In this document: positions 1-12,050 of the stretch, in pieces | Layout of the letters: every line of letters starts with the position of its first letter | Position numbering within the stretch: position 1 is the first letter of the stretch | Source: Fremontodendron californicum | Lineage: Eukaryota > Streptophyta > Magnoliopsida > Malvales > Malvaceae | Direction: 5' to 3' | Assembly (NCBI GenBank): GCA_030761205.1 | Contig: JAULJL010000011.1 | Span: 12,390,501 to 12,454,500, forward strand | DNA: 64,000 nucleotides | Translations under genes and position numbers: made by a program | Notes under the pieces: model-generated | The model's input: the letters and a program-made list of their open reading frames with translations, nothing else | What the model was told of the DNA's origin: nothing | Databases searched by the model: none

Positions 1-724
1 TTTATTCATGTGCCACATTTTCATATTCATATGTTTTAAAATGTTTTGAAAAAAGATAATGATTTTCAATAAAATAAAGATATTCCCAAGTTAAAATTAT
101 TTATGAGTTCTCTGTCGGGTTTGCTGGGGAGGATATCATCAATTATTATTAATAACGGAATATCTTCTTTAAAACGAGAATGATTCGAAAAATTTTCCGT
201 GCTAATAAAAATTTCTATATTTTGCCACGTTTGTTGGGAAATATAGAAAAAAAAATTGAATTAATAAATTCCGGATCACTTTCAATTAAAAAATGGAGTT
301 ATTTTTCTTTAAATTGAGAATTAATTTGAAGTACCAAATTTAAAACCGACTTTTTACCGAGACTTGAGATAACACACGATTAATAAGGTTTCATTTTATA
401 CGGGAGTTGTGGGGGTGCTAATCCTTCCTCGCACGTAACCGAGTCCCAAACCCGATTCTTCGATTTTCTCTGGTTTAAAATACGAACTTGAAATTGGTTT
501 TAAAAAATGTATTAATTAATTTTAAAATGTTTTATAAAACGGTTTTAATAGGTGACCGATCACACCTAGCTAAAAAAGATTGGTGGCGACTCCATGACTT
601 TTTCCGAGGTTGTTTTCAAACCCTCGACCTTTTATTTCAATCAAGAGGAATTAAGTCGTATTTTTCTCTGCTTCTATTTCCCCCTCATTTGAACGGATCC
701 CCGCGACGTGATCACGTATCGACA
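1..724 (+). repeat. 3' end of a giant Ogre/Tat-like LTR (copy A, cut by window edge)
   Basis: The reverse complement matches the first ~700 bp of the 39390-44738 repeat: the conserved block with GGTGGCGACTCCATG (587-601), the block on cytosine-rich 'gcacgtaaccgagtccc' and the AT-rich block after it. It ends at CGACA (720-724), which reads TGTCGATACG on the other strand, a normal LTR terminus. The DNA after 724 is a simple ATGATGATAATAAT run with no primer-binding site, so 724 borders target DNA and this is probably a solo LTR or a 3' LTR. Orientation is inferred from the GGCGACTCC motif lying near the 3' end, as in related plant LTRs. The family name is inference from structure. Confidence 0.75.
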
Positions 725-1704
725 ATGATGATAATAATAATAATAGAATCCTCTTAATTTATACGAAAAGTTAAAGAAAATAAATCCGTTGTCGTTAGAT
801 GATTAACTAGAGCCATATATAAAATCATGAATCCTCTTTCTCAGGTGATGATGAAATATTAAAAAATGAAAAAATATTAATTTGTACAAGTTTTGGTGAA
901 GAATGAAATCAATTTAGAGAATAAAAAATAATTCGAAGTTGGAGCTCAGATTTTGAAAGAGAATGAGGCTACAAATCACGTGACATTAGGATCAGAATCA
1001 ACCTCCTTCATTAATCTAATCTTGAGAATTTAATTTGATTTAACTTATCTTAATATTACTAAATACAATCAAAAGGTAATGATTCCCGTGATTAGTTTGA
1101 TACCAACACAATTCTGGGTCTGGCTCTTTTCTATTACTTTTTCAATTTATTAATTTTTCAATTTAGTAGTTTTCAATACATTTTAATCACCATTTACAAA
1201 TAAGACTTTCACAATTAATGAGTGGACCCTACACATGTAATAGACTGGATCATAACCCCACAATTCTCATGACACCATATCTCCAGCTATAGATAGATAT
1301 TAGAAAAAAATCCTACTTCGTCGAGATGCTTTTAATTTTTATATAATTTTTTAATTAATAATAATAAATTAATTTTAAATAATATTTTATTAAATAATAA
1401 TTATTTATTTAATTTTCTTATTTTTAAATAATAATAACAATATAATTATATTTTGCTAATTATGAAAATTAAATTTATGAAAATTATTTATTTATAAATT
1501 ATGTAATATAAATACATTTTCCAATGTTATTTCTATATATATTTATAAATATCTAAACTTTATTGTATGCGGTATATTTTTATTTATAAGAGGTAAAAAA
1601 TAATAAATAAAAAAATAAAATTATGCTTTGTATTTTATTATCTCATAGGATTGATTTTCTCATATAGATCAGCAGCAAGTTCGTTTTTTCATTTATTTTA
1701 CTTT
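725..1704. other. AT-rich intergenic DNA, nothing recognised
   Basis: The stretch is AT-rich with stop codons in all frames. I see no coding signal, RNA gene or clear repeat apart from a short ATA/TAA microsatellite just after 724. Confidence 0.6.
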
Positions 1705-2505
1705 TTTTTCCGAGCGGATCGAGTACGGATCTTAAATTGACCCACGACTCAACGTGCAGACCTACTCCTTTAAATACATCATTTAAAAATAAAATAAAAT
1801 AAAATTTTTAACTTTTTCTTCGAGTAGGTCGGGTACGGATCCTAAATGAATCCGCGAGTCAACGTGCAGACTAACCTTTTAAATACATTATAAAAAAATA
1901 AAACAAATTTATTTTTTTAACTTTTTTTAAGTGCAGGTCGGATACGAATCCTAAACCGACCTACTAGCCAACATACGGATCAATCCCTTTAAATACATCA
2001 TTTAAAAAAAAAACTTAAAATTAAAAATAAAAATAAAAATAATTAATAAAATAAAATAAAATTCTTTTATTTTTTTAGATCCGGTATGGATTCTAAAGCG
2101 ACTAACGAGTCAACATACGGACCAACCCAGTTAAATACATAATTTAAAATTTAAAAAAAAAGAATTAATATTTTTTTCCCTTTCTTTAACCTTTTTTTTT
2201 TCATATTTGTCGGGAACGAATCCTAAATTGACCTGTGAGTGAACATGCAGATCAGTCCTTTAAATACATCATTTAAAAAAATAAAAACTAAATAAAACTA
2301 AAAAAAATTAATAAAATTTTTTTTTAAAATTTTTTTCCCGAGCTACTCGAGTACGGATCCTAAATCGACCCGCGAGTCAATGTGCGGACCAACCCCTTTA
2401 AATACATCATTTTAAAAAATAAATATCTTTTTTAATTTTTTCCCGAACGGATTGGGTACCGATCCTAAATTGGCCTGCAAGTAAACCCCTTTAAATATAT
2501 CATTT
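1705..2505. repeat. Degenerate tandem array, about seven units of 105-150 bp
   Basis: A core of about 75 bp recurs near 1710, 1820, 1931, 2083, 2204, 2337 and 2442. Each core reads roughly 'gagcgGgTCGgGTACGGATC' followed by a CTAAAT-GACC block, a 'GAGTCAACGTGCGGACC' block and 'CCTTTAAATACATCATTTAAA'. Variable A/T-rich linkers separate the cores and account for the uneven period. No unit is open for translation. It looks like a local minisatellite or an internal array of an old element; I do not recognise the family. Confidence 0.85.
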
Positions 2506-2629
2506 AAAAAAAAAAAAAACTTAAAAAAACTTAAACCCATTATAAAGGAGGACAAAATTGTCCCTAGTCTATTTCAAAAATATCCCTTGAGTCCCAAGGA
2601 CTCAAAAATCCTTATAGTAGATATATATA

Positions 2630-3000
2630 GGAGGGATCCATTTATATTAGTATAAATTAAATTAGTTTTATATGCTTTCGTAATTTTTTATACGATTTAA
2701 ATTTGTTTAATTCGATAGTCGTATTTCATGTTTTATTCATATAAATCATGCACGTTGTAAAAACGTCTAACTATTTGTTCGATGTAAAAAAATTTCAACA
2801 ATTAAATATATATTGAAAAAGACAGTATTCTCGACCGATATGATAGAGATATCGGATTGATTCGAAACTTTACGTGCACGACGAGTACAATTATATTGTT
2901 AAATCCAATGATCGGTTTGTTAAAATATAAATCGTATAAAAAGTTATGAAAGTGTGTAAAATTAATTTAGTTTTACACTAGTGTAAAAGTGGATCCCTCC
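2630..3000. mobile_element. Foldback MITE with ~70 bp terminal inverted repeats
   Basis: The left end starts GGAGGGATCCA (2630) and the right end finishes TGGATCCCTCC (3000). The inverted similarity continues inward for about 70 bp through a shared TATACGATTT block, with scattered mismatches. The interior is AT-rich and non-coding. At 371 bp with long terminal inverted repeats it fits a MITE. The superfamily is not assigned because no clear target duplication is visible. Confidence 0.8.
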
Positions 3001-3320
3001 TCACATAATTTTATATACGATTTATATTTGTTTAATTCGACCGTCGTATTTCATGTTCTATTCATGTAGATCATGCATGTCGAGTTTCGAGTAAATTAAA
3101 AACGTCTAACTATTTGTTCGATGTATAAAATTTTCAACCGTTAAATATATATTGAAAAAGACAGTATTCTTGATCGATATGATAGAGATATCAGATCGAT
3201 TCGAAACTTTACGTGCGCGATGATTACAATTATATTGTTAAATCCAACAGTCGGTTTTTTAAAATATAAATAGTATAAAAAGTTGTGAAAGTGTGTAAAA
3301 CTAATTTAGTTTTACAAGTG
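3001..3320. mobile_element. Truncated second copy of the same MITE, directly adjacent
   Basis: Starting inside the left inverted repeat (TATACGATTT near 3013), this segment repeats the interior of the 2630-3000 element in the same orientation. Shared blocks include 'gtctaactatttgttcgatg' and 'aaaaagacagtattct'. It ends near 3315 inside the right inverted repeat. Both outermost ends are missing, so it is an incomplete head-to-tail copy, either from nested insertion or tandem duplication. Confidence 0.75.
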
Positions 3321-3884
3321 TAGTTGAAGGCATTCATCGCAATTTAGTCTATTAAAGTTGATTTCATCGGACTATTTTCTTTGTTATATTTAACTTTAGA
3401 TTATGCTTTTTACATTACATGTACCAAATAATAAAAGATAAATGTAATTTATTTGAAATTTGAAGTGTCATTTTCAAGTAATTTTCCTCGGGTAATAAAT
3501 AATTTAGCAGCTTCACCAAAGTGCTGGAAGAGCCCTTAAAAATTTATTCCAATATATGAAGTTTTTCAAATAACTATAGATAATAAAATTATAGATTTTG
3601 ATTAATTAAAATTTGTTGATAAAAAATAAAGAATTTTTTTTATTGAAAATGTTGTAGAAAAAAGGTTTGCATATTCATTTTCTTAATTTATGTTGCATCA
3701 CATGCATTTGAGATATTATTTGTGTAAGTAAATAAAGACCCGAAAGCATTTGGGATTTTTCCACGAAAATTGTAGTGACAAATTTTTTGAACATATTCTT
3801 TAGATGAGAAAATATTTCTATATTTCACTAAAGTGTTGGGAGAATCTAAAAAAGTTTTCAGTAAAGTGTTTTCATTTATCTAAC
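3321..3884. other. AT-rich intergenic DNA, nothing recognised
   Basis: No open frame, RNA gene or repeat is visible. It ends at the first base of the 5' LTR at 3885. Confidence 0.5.
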
Positions 3885-5351
3885 TGATAAGTCATAAAAT
3901 ACACATTTTATACCCTTTATATTCTTAGTTTTAGTTATGTTTTCGATCTTTATCTTGGTTACTTATGTTATATTTTTGAATTCTAGATATATTTAAGAGA
4001 ATGAAGTGAAAAGATGTCAATAATGATGGTAAAGAGCTTTCAAAATCATAATCACAAGATGGAAGATGACTTGGGAGTAAAAAATATCAGCTTCTGGTTG
4101 CAAAGCAAGAAAAACATGATGTTAAAGTCCTTATTTGAAGAAACTTCCTCTCGACTTTTGAAGCTGACTTGAATACCTTTCCAACGGTAGTTTACAAACC
4201 CAAATCGGACAAGAAATGATCATCCAAATCAGCCGACAAAGTGAAGGAAAATGCAGCAAAAAAATGTGTAGACAGAGAGCTTGGTGCCGTGGCGCCCAAA
4301 AAAACCGAAAAAACCGTGAAAAAACCTTGAAAACGTGATTTTTATGCCTCCTGACTTACTTTGTGTGCCAAAGACTTATTCCTAGGGTTTTAAAACTCTA
4401 TAAATACCATCTTTTGAGCCACAAACTAGGTCATGTTTTGATTATTTATCAATATTCTTCTTTTTCTTTATTCTCTTAGTTTTTTTTGTTTTTCTTCTTA
4501 GTTTCTTTCATGTCTATGTTAACTATGCCTATGCATGGCTAAACTCCTTCTTGGTTAAGGCTGATTTTCAAAGCCCTAGACATGTTTTGTAATTGACTTT
4601 TAGACCTTATCATATATTGATTTTTTTATCAAAGTTGCTTATGTTCTTCCATAAGAATTGTTTATGATTTTTATCTTGATTTGTTTAGGATGCATACTAG
4701 ATAGATCTTGATAATTATCTAATGCTAGTTTAGGAGTTTTGATACGTAGCTTATCTTGATTTCTATTCAATAGTGGCAATTTGTGATTAATGATTATGTT
4801 AAAGTTTTCGCTAATTGCGAAGTGAAACATAACCTAAGTTAAACAATTCATGTTTATACTTTTGTTGCTTAGATCAACCTATCTTTCTCATCATAAAGCT
4901 GCTGTCAAATTAAATTTAGAGATGTTTATCCTAGGTTGTTTGATATTTAGATATTAAGTAGTGGCATTCGTCCTTCTTAACGACGAACTAAGGAAGGATT
5001 GGGGTAACACGAGAGGTTGTTATCTACGGTTGTTAGCTTTGATCGCTAATTGATATTGATAGGTCTAAATTTGATTCTTAATGATGTCTAGTGGTGGAGA
5101 ATGAACCTTTAGCCATATTTCTCACATCTGATTACTTCTTGTTTACTTGCTTTCTTATTTTTATTGTTTGCATAAGTTTAAACTAATTTCAAAACCTCTT
5201 TAACTTTTGTTTTCTTTGAATTTAAGTTTTACTAGTGATTTATAAACTAAAACCCAATCTCTGTGGATTCGACCATTGCATGCTACTTTACTATAATTTA
5301 TCATATTTTTAGTGCAAGGTTAAATAAAGATACGCTCTTTTGAGTGCATCA
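3885..5351 (+). repeat. 5' LTR of the decayed Athila-like element
   Basis: The LTR starts TGATAAGTCATAAAATACAC and ends GAGTGCATCA, a TG..CA unit of 1,467 bp. It aligns along most of its length with 9739-10959. A TATAAATA box is at 4399-4406, and the same box recurs in the other LTR at 10282. Confidence 0.9.
4399..4406 (+). promoter_or_regulatory. LTR TATA box (TATAAATA)
   Basis: A perfect TATAAATA lies in the middle of the LTR and is conserved at the matching place in the 3' LTR (10282-10289). It is the likely core promoter of this old element. Confidence 0.6.
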
Positions 5352-5358
5352 AATTTTT

Positions 5359-5376
5359 TCGCGCCGTTGACGGGGA
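5359..5376 (+). other. Primer-binding site, tRNA-Asp type, two mismatches
   Basis: TCGCGCCGTTGACGGGGA lies 7 bp after the LTR and matches the tRNA-Asp complement TGGCGCCGTTGCCGGGGA seen intact at 27937-27954 except at two bases. The mismatches fit decay. Confidence 0.85.
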
Positions 5377-5460
5377 TTGCTTCTTTTACTTTATTTTTTA
5401 TTTGGCTTATTCTTATTTTCTATTTTAATTAGTTTATTTTCTTGTTTTCCTTTTCAGTGA

Positions 5461-7049
5461 ATGTCCCAATCTCCCAAAAAAAAAGAATCTCAATTAGGAC
5501 TTAGGAGAATTCGAGAATTCACAGCTTCGACCCATAGAACAAACGAAGAGTTGATCCAAACCATCCAAGAGGAACAAGGAGAGATGGCTTCTAACAACCG
5601 AACTCTCAAGGAGCTAGCCGCTCCGAACTTGGGTCAACAACCATTATGCATTGAATATCCTAATCTTGAGGTAGCTTTTGAATTAAAATCTGGTTTGATT
5701 CATCTTCTCCCAACTTTTCATGGTTTTGCAGGAGAGGATCCAAATAAGCATCTCAAGGAATTCCATGTTGTTTGCTCAAGCATGAGGCCAACTGGAGTCA
5801 TAGAAAAGCAAATTAAGTTGAGAGCCTTCCCATTCTCTCTAGCTGATTCGGCAAAGGAATGGATCTACTATCTACCATCCGGGACCATAACTACATGGAA
5901 TGGTATGAAGAAAGTATTCTTGGAAAGGTATTTCCCAGCATCTACGGCTGCCAACATTAGAAAAGAGAGATGTGGGATTCGGCAATACAACGGAGAGTCC
6001 TTATATGAATATTGGGAGAGGTTCAAGAAACTTTGTGCATCATGTCCATACCATCAGATAAGTGAACAACTTCTCATCCAATATTTATATGAAGGAGTCA
6101 TGCCCATGGAGAGAAGTATGATAGATGCAGCTAATGGGGGAGCTCTAGTTGATAAAACTCCCGGAGCTGCTAGATCTCTCATCTCCAACTTGGCAGCAAC
6201 TCCCAACAATTCTCAACAAGACAAGATCTACCACCACAACTAAAGAAAGTCAATGAGGTAAGTACATCACCCCTTGAACAAACAATTTCTCAACTGACTT
6301 CTCTTGTGCAACAATCGGCTGTAGGTAATATATAGCAAATTAAAGCTTGTAGCATATGTTCTACCATGGGGCATCAAAGTGATATGTGCCCAACACTACA
6401 AGAGGATACCAATGAACATGTGAATGCCATGGGAAGATTTCATAACCAACCAAGGAAGTATGATCCCTACTCTAACACCTACAATCTAGGATGGAGAGAT
6501 CATCCAAACTTCAATTCTGGAGGAAACCAATCACAATCTGTTCCTCCACTATTTGACAATAGACTATCGGGTTTTCAACAAAGGGTTCAACAACCATAGG
6601 AAACCCGACAACAAGTGCCACCCACTCAAAATTCAGGTACTTCTCTTGAAGATCTTGTTGAAGGCCTTTCTGCTAATATAAGTCAAATGCAACAGGAAAT
6701 AAGGGAAACAAATAGACAAATGGCAACAAGGATGAGTCAATTAGAGACTCAAATGGGACAAATGGAAATAGTAATAAGTCAAATCCAAGTAAGGGATTTC
6801 GGGAAATTACCTTCCCAAACCATAGTGAATCCTAGAGAACATGTGAATGCCATAACTCTAAGAAATGGGAAGCAGCTTGAGACACCGCAAAAGGATAACG
6901 CTCAAACGGAGGACAACACCAATTCATCATCTTCACAATCCAATGAGCCACTTGTTAAGGTAACTTCTAAACCATCTTTTCATTCTTATATAACTCCTCC
7001 ACCTTTTCCAAGCAGGTTAGCAAAGTCCAAAAAAGAGGAACAAAAGTAG
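5461..7049 (+). pseudogene. gag pseudogene of the Athila-like element
   Basis: The first frame (5461-6243, 260 aa) starts with an ATG after the leader and holds the retrotransposon gag core: 'FHGFAGEDPNKHLKEFHVVC' near residue 87, then 'LRAFPFSLADSAKEWIYYLP' and 'FLERYFP', then a 'WERFKKLCASCP' segment. It ends in a stop at 6241. The protein continues in another frame with a perfect CX2CX4HX4C zinc knuckle at 6348-6389, then 6366-6599 and 6615-7049 with a coiled-coil-like Gln/Met-rich stretch (MQQEIRETNRQMATRMSQLE) and a Ser/Pro-rich tail. At least one frameshift and several stops break it. It would have formed the capsid of virus-like particles. Confidence 0.85.
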
Positions 7050-7069
7050 AAAATTTTAGAGACCTTCCG

Positions 7070-7973
7070 AAAAGTTGTGGTAAACATTCCTATACTAGAT
7101 GCCATAAAAAAAGTGCCATGATATGCAAAGTTTTTGAAAGAATTGTACACTTCTAAGAGGAAGCTAGAAGGGAATGAAAGGTAAGTATGGGAGAGAATGT
7201 GTCATTTGTTTTTCAAAAGAAACTCCCGCCTAAATGCAAGGATCAAGGTATGTTTATCATTCCTTGTAAAATAGGCAACACCAGGTTTGCACATGCTATG
7301 CTAGACTTAGGAGCATCTATCAATGTTATGCCATATTCAATTTATGCTTCTTTGAAACTATGACCATCAAAAGAAACCGGTGTTATTTTACAACTCGCTG
7401 ATCGTTCTATTACTTATCCAACATGAGTTGTAGAAAATGTTCTCATGCAAGTTAATGAATTGGTCTTTCCAGCTGACTTTTATGTGCTTGACATGGAAGA
7501 TGAGATGTCTTCTAACCCAACACCTATTTTTATTAGGAAGACCATTCTTAAAAACAGCCAAGACAATAATTAATGTTAATGATAGCACACTCACTGTGTA
7601 ATTTGATGGTGATGTAATCCGTTTTAATATCTTTGAAGCCATGAGATACCCTAGTGATGTACATTCTGTTTATGCAATTGATACATTTGACTATTTAGTG
7701 CAGCCACCTTTTGAGTTAAATAGAAAAGACATAGACATTAACAAACACCTTGACATGGAGACCTCTAAAGATGAACCCGTTTTAAGTGAACATGCGGAGG
7801 AAGCATTGGCAACTTGGCAAGTGTTGCCATCTTGTAATAAAAGGTTTGATGTTTCAGCTATTAATCTTCCTTTATATGATGAGAAACGTCTACTTTTTCT
7901 TTTACAGGAACTAACATTGGATTTAGAACCACCATTGGATCATTTGAACTACTCAAGGATACGGTGTGGATAA
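7070..7973 (+). pseudogene. Aspartic protease pseudogene (end of gag-PR)
   Basis: Conceptual reading gives the active-site block DLGASINVMPYSIY near 7303-7344, then 'LQLADRSITYPT' and 'FPADFYVLDM', the usual layout of a Ty3/gypsy retropepsin. Stops occur near 7361 and 7424 and a frameshift near 7530. The last stretch (7641-7973) is open for 110 aa and corresponds to the linker that normally precedes reverse transcriptase, but no RT follows. The intact relative at 29941-30300 shows the same block order. Confidence 0.8.
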
Positions 7974-9738
7974 TGGCATGGGTCTAAGTCAGGCTGAGGA
8001 CAATAAACCAAGCGCTTCATGGGAGGCAACCCAAAAGGATGGAGAGCACATATTATAATCATATTTTCTATTCTTTACTCTCCATCATTCTATCTTTTAT
8101 TGTTTTTCTTTAGATTGTTTTGATAGTAATTCTTTTCTTTTACACATGATTCTTATATTTGGAGGATAATAGAATTACATTGAGGACAATGTAAGAATTA
8201 AGTGTGCGGGAAAGAATTTAGGATTTCCTTTAGTTTTGTTTTGCTTTTAGTGTGTTTTAGTTACTTTGAATACTATGATGAGATATGAATTGCAATGGGT
8301 CTAAAACTGATAATTAGTGATAAGATGTTCATGAGAATTAAGCTTGACATTACTATTTTTCACTAAGCCAATGTTACTATGATATATTGATTGAGAAAGA
8401 AGCATGTTTAGATTTAAATCTGACTTGTATAATCATCCTTGTGAGTTTTGAGCCTATATGATTGATGCATTATATATATCAATCCAATTTCTTTCTTGAG
8501 TGCTCTTATGATTATATGATTCTCTAGAACTTGCTTTAAACCTTTTGAGACTATATTGATGCATGTGATAACATGTATATGATAGAGGCATTAGGATTAT
8601 AACCAGGGCCAAACAGCCATCCATTATTGATGTTCCAAGAGAACATTCCCCTAGTAAGCCAATTTGAGCCTATATTGAATAAGCTATTTCTTTGGTAATC
8701 ACATATTTTCCCTAGCCTAAATGTACTTATATCTTTACCCTTGTTCTAAAGATGGATTATATATTTTGAGACATATTGCAAAACAAGGGATAGTTATTGA
8801 AAATTTGGGTTGGAAACAAAAGATAAGTTTGGGGGAAGAAAAGAAAAAAGAAAAGTCAAGAGAAAAAAAAGGGATTATTGTCAAATACATTCCCATATTG
8901 AAAAAAAAAAATTGAATTATCTCTTGAACTTTAGGTTAAAGAAAAAGATGTTACAAAGTTGGTTAGAATGAAGTAAAGGCTCAACATGAATATTTAGCCT
9001 ATATTATTATGTGCTTTATAAGAGTTTTGAGAAGTTTTATTTTTATGATCTTATTATGTCTCTAAAACTCTATGAAATCTTTGGAACCTTTGTGATAACT
9101 TTATCCTTTTATTCTTTAACCACATTACAACCCCTTGGCCCCATTACAACCTTGAATAAAGACCTCTTGATTTATGAAGTTGTATGATCTAAATAGTGGA
9201 GAATAGGTGGACAAGCAAGCATATGGTAGAACTGTTTTCATGAGATTGATTGAGTGTAAACACTTTACCACTACTTTAAAGAGTGAAAATCATGAGAGTA
9301 TTTCATGTGAGAAGTTGAGATTAAGTTTGAATATGCACTATTTTGATTGAAATATGTTATGTTAATATTGGCTTAACTCAAACTATTTACATTCAAGCAT
9401 GATTTTTTTATGAAATTCTTTGAACTATTAATTAGTTTATATGACCTATCCATTGATTTTCTCTAATTTATATTGAAAGGATTAGTTGTAATTATTATTT
9501 TTATTTATTTATTTATTTATTATTATTATTTTTATGTTTCCAATGTTTATGGGTACCGTCCTAGTAAACCCTCATGAGACTAAACTCGTCCACTAAGGAT
9601 ACCTAGGGGTTTAAAGGCTTGTGTCACATGCTAAGTGCCACCGTGATTTCCTACGAAAATGGATTAGATTAGATTTTATTATTTTATTTTTATTTTGTTT
9701 TGCACAAGGACTAGAAAAAAGTTAAGTGTGGAGGCATT
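7974..9738 (+). other. 3' noncoding block of the Athila-like element, with PPT
   Basis: It begins with 'aagcgcttcatgggaggcaa', typical of Athila/Tat-type 3' regions, and contains a hairpin ACATTG-AGGA-CAATGT (8177-8192). From about 8230 to 9680 it aligns with 35540-36970 of the younger element. The best shared block is 'tcacatgctaagtgccaccg' near 9627 and 36917. A purine-rich AGTGTGGAGG tract just before the 3' LTR is the likely polypurine tract. The one longer open frame (8721-8915) is lysine-rich low-complexity sequence and not a credible gene. Confidence 0.75.
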
Positions 9739-10959
9739 TGATAATTCATAAAATACACATTTTTATGCCATTTCTATTCTTAGTTTTAGTTACGTTTTTT
9801 ATCTTTATCTTGATTACTTATGTTATATTTTGAATTCTAGGTATATTTAAGAGAATGAAGTGAAAAGATGTCAATAATGATGGTAAAGAGCTTACAAAAT
9901 CATAATCACAAGATGGAAGAAGATTTGGGAGTCAAAAATATCAATTTCTGGTTGCAAAGCAAGAAGGCAGATTGACCTCCGGAGCTTGTTGCAAGGAAAA
10001 CATGATGTTAAAGTCCTTATTTGAAGAAACGTCCTCTTGACTTTTGAAGCTGACTTGAATACCTTTCCAAAAGTAGTTTACGCACCCAGATCGGACTAGA
10101 AATGGTCATCCAAATCAGCCGACGAAGTGAAGGAAGATGCAGCAAAAAAATGTGTAGATAGAGAGCTCGGCACTGCGGCCCCAAAAAAATGCAAAAATCA
10201 TGAAAAAACCTTGAAAACGTGATTCTTATGCCTCCTGACTTACTTTTACGGCAAGTACTTGTTCCCAGGGTTTTAAAACTCTATAAATACCATCTTTTGA
10301 GCCACAAACTAGGTCATTTTTTTATTATTTATCAATATTCTTCTTCTTCTTTATTCTCTTAGTTTTTGTTCTTAGTTTCTTTCATGTCTATGTTAACTAT
10401 GCCTATGCAAGGCTAAACTCCTTCTTGGTTAAGAGTGATTTCAAAGCCATAGACATGTTTTGTAATTGATTTTTAGACCTTATCATATATTGATTTTTTA
10501 TCAAAGTTGTTTATGTTCTTCCATAAGAATTGTTTATGATTTTTATCTTGATTTGTTTAGGATGCATACTGGATAGATCTTGAAAATTATCTAATGCTAG
10601 TTTAGGAGTTTTGATACGTAGCTTATCTTGATTTCTATTCAATAGTGGCAATTTGTGATTAATGATTATCTTAAAGTTTTTGCTAATTGCGAAGTGGAAC
10701 ATAACCTAAGTTAAACAATTCATGTTCATGCTTTTGTTGCTTAGATCTACCTATCTTTCTCATCATAAAGTTGCTGTCAAATTAAATTTAGAGATGTTTA
10801 TCTTAGGTTGTTTGATAGTTAGAGATTAAGTAGTGGCGTTCATCCTGCTTAACGACGAACTAAGGAAGGATGGGGTAACACGGGAGGTTGTTATCTACGG
10901 TTGTTAACTTTGATAGATAATTGACATTGATAGGTCTGAATTTGATTCCTAATGATGTC
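9739..10959 (+). repeat. 3' LTR, truncated at its right end
   Basis: It starts TGATAATTCATAAAATACAC and follows the 5' LTR closely until 'aatgatgtc' at 10951-10959, where similarity stops. The last ~260 bp, present at 5091-5351, are missing. It also holds a ~28 bp stretch ('aaggcagattgacctccgga') absent from the 5' LTR near 9963-9990. Truncation removes the 3' flank of the element. Confidence 0.85.
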
Positions 10960-11830
10960 GGAGTTGGAGGTTTACTCGAAGCGGTTGGAGTTGGTTCAAG
11001 ATCAGATTAAAGTAGTTTTGTTAAACCTTTCTTTTGGTTTACAAATACTTACCAAAAAATTAGATTTTATCTATACATTTTTTATAAGGAAAGTTTGCTC
11101 CTTCATTGACTTTCTGTTTCTATCTATATAATGAGGTTAGTCCTTTTAATTTTTTTTATTAATTCTTTACGATTTGATAATTTTGATTCAACAAAACTGT
11201 TGTTATTCAAAATTTAAAAATTTTGAATTATTTAATTTGATTATTTGTTTTTCGATTGTGTTCATAATTTTATTCAAAGAGGGAAAGCATGCATTATTAG
11301 AGTCCATTTGGATGTGCGGTGAGATTGAAAATAGCAGTGACAGTGAGATTAGTTACTGTAGTGGTGAGATTGGGTACCATAGTGGTGAGATTAAAATCAA
11401 TAGTGGGATTGTGTTTGGATGCAAAAGCAACGGTGACGATGACGTAAGAATAAAAAATGACCATTAAAGGTATTCATGTAAAACTGTATTGATAAATTAT
11501 TTATATATATATATATTAATGATATTTAATATTTAAATTTTAACACATATTATTTTATATATTTATTTAAATATTTTAATTAATTAATTATTATATAGGT
11601 ATTTAAATTTAATTATTATATTAAATGAATAAATAATTTGAAAATTTTTAAACAAAAATAAAAAAATAATTAATAAAATAAAAAAATAATTTAAAAACTT
11701 TTTAAAAAAATTCTGTTAGAATGTTTAAAATTGGGGAAAAGAAGTCAAACTTTTCCAAATTTTTTAAGCGACGGAATTTCTATCGTTAAAGAATAGAAAT
11801 CTCATCCCTAAAGGTTAAGTTAGTATATTT
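10960..11830. other. Intergenic DNA with a possible MITE end
   Basis: Non-coding, very AT-rich between 11480 and 11720. Around 11300-11450 'gagtccatttggatg' begins a segment with three spaced copies of 'gtgagatt' and a later 'gtgtttggatgc', wording common at ends of plant hAT or Mutator-type MITEs; the far end is not resolved. ATTCTGTTAGA near 11711 is the reverse complement of a motif near 39099 in the CACTA 3' end, a weak hint that the lost CACTA left end lies here. Confidence 0.4.
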
Positions 11831-12045
11831 AACCTCTTCTTTTTCCTTTCTATCTTCTCTCTTTCCCCTCGCATTGCCCCTTCCCTTGCCGTCTGGCATC
11901 ACCTCTGTCGTTCGACCTTTCTCTCCCCTCTCCCCTCTTTTTTCTTTTCTCTTTCCTATCTCTTCTCCTTTTTCTTTCCTTTTCTTTTTCTCCTCTTTTC
12001 TTTTCCTTTTTCTCCTCTTTTCCTTTCTCTTTCCTTTCTTCTAGC
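11831..12045. repeat. ~215 bp polypyrimidine (C/T) tract
   Basis: Nearly all bases are C or T on the plus strand from about 11831 to 12040, with a short mixed interruption near 11880-11915. The minus-strand open frame across it encodes only Lys/Arg/Glu low complexity, so it is not a gene. It could be the 5' UTR or promoter tract of the decayed CACTA gene, since C/T-rich sequence resumes at 21620-21655 on the other side of the inserted chromovirus. Confidence 0.7.
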
Positions 12046-12050
12046 GCTTT

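Larger units (their letters stand above)
3885..10959 (+). mobile_element. Decayed Athila-like Ty3/gypsy element lacking RT, RNase H and integrase
   Basis: Two related LTRs (3885-5351 and 9739-10959) flank remnants of gag and aspartic protease only. After the protease tail (7973) the sequence goes straight into a ~1.76 kb 3' noncoding block and no reverse transcriptase or integrase can be read in any frame. It was therefore probably a non-autonomous (gag-PR) derivative or lost pol by internal deletion. Many frameshifts and stops mark it as old. The 3' LTR lacks its last ~260 bp, so no target duplication can be checked. Its 3' noncoding block is closely related to that of the younger element at 26440-38524. 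Confidence 0.85.

Noticed and set aside
4639..4830. 63 aa minus-strand frame repeated at 10511-10702
   Set aside because: The repetition comes from the two LTRs of one element; there is no independent sign of coding.
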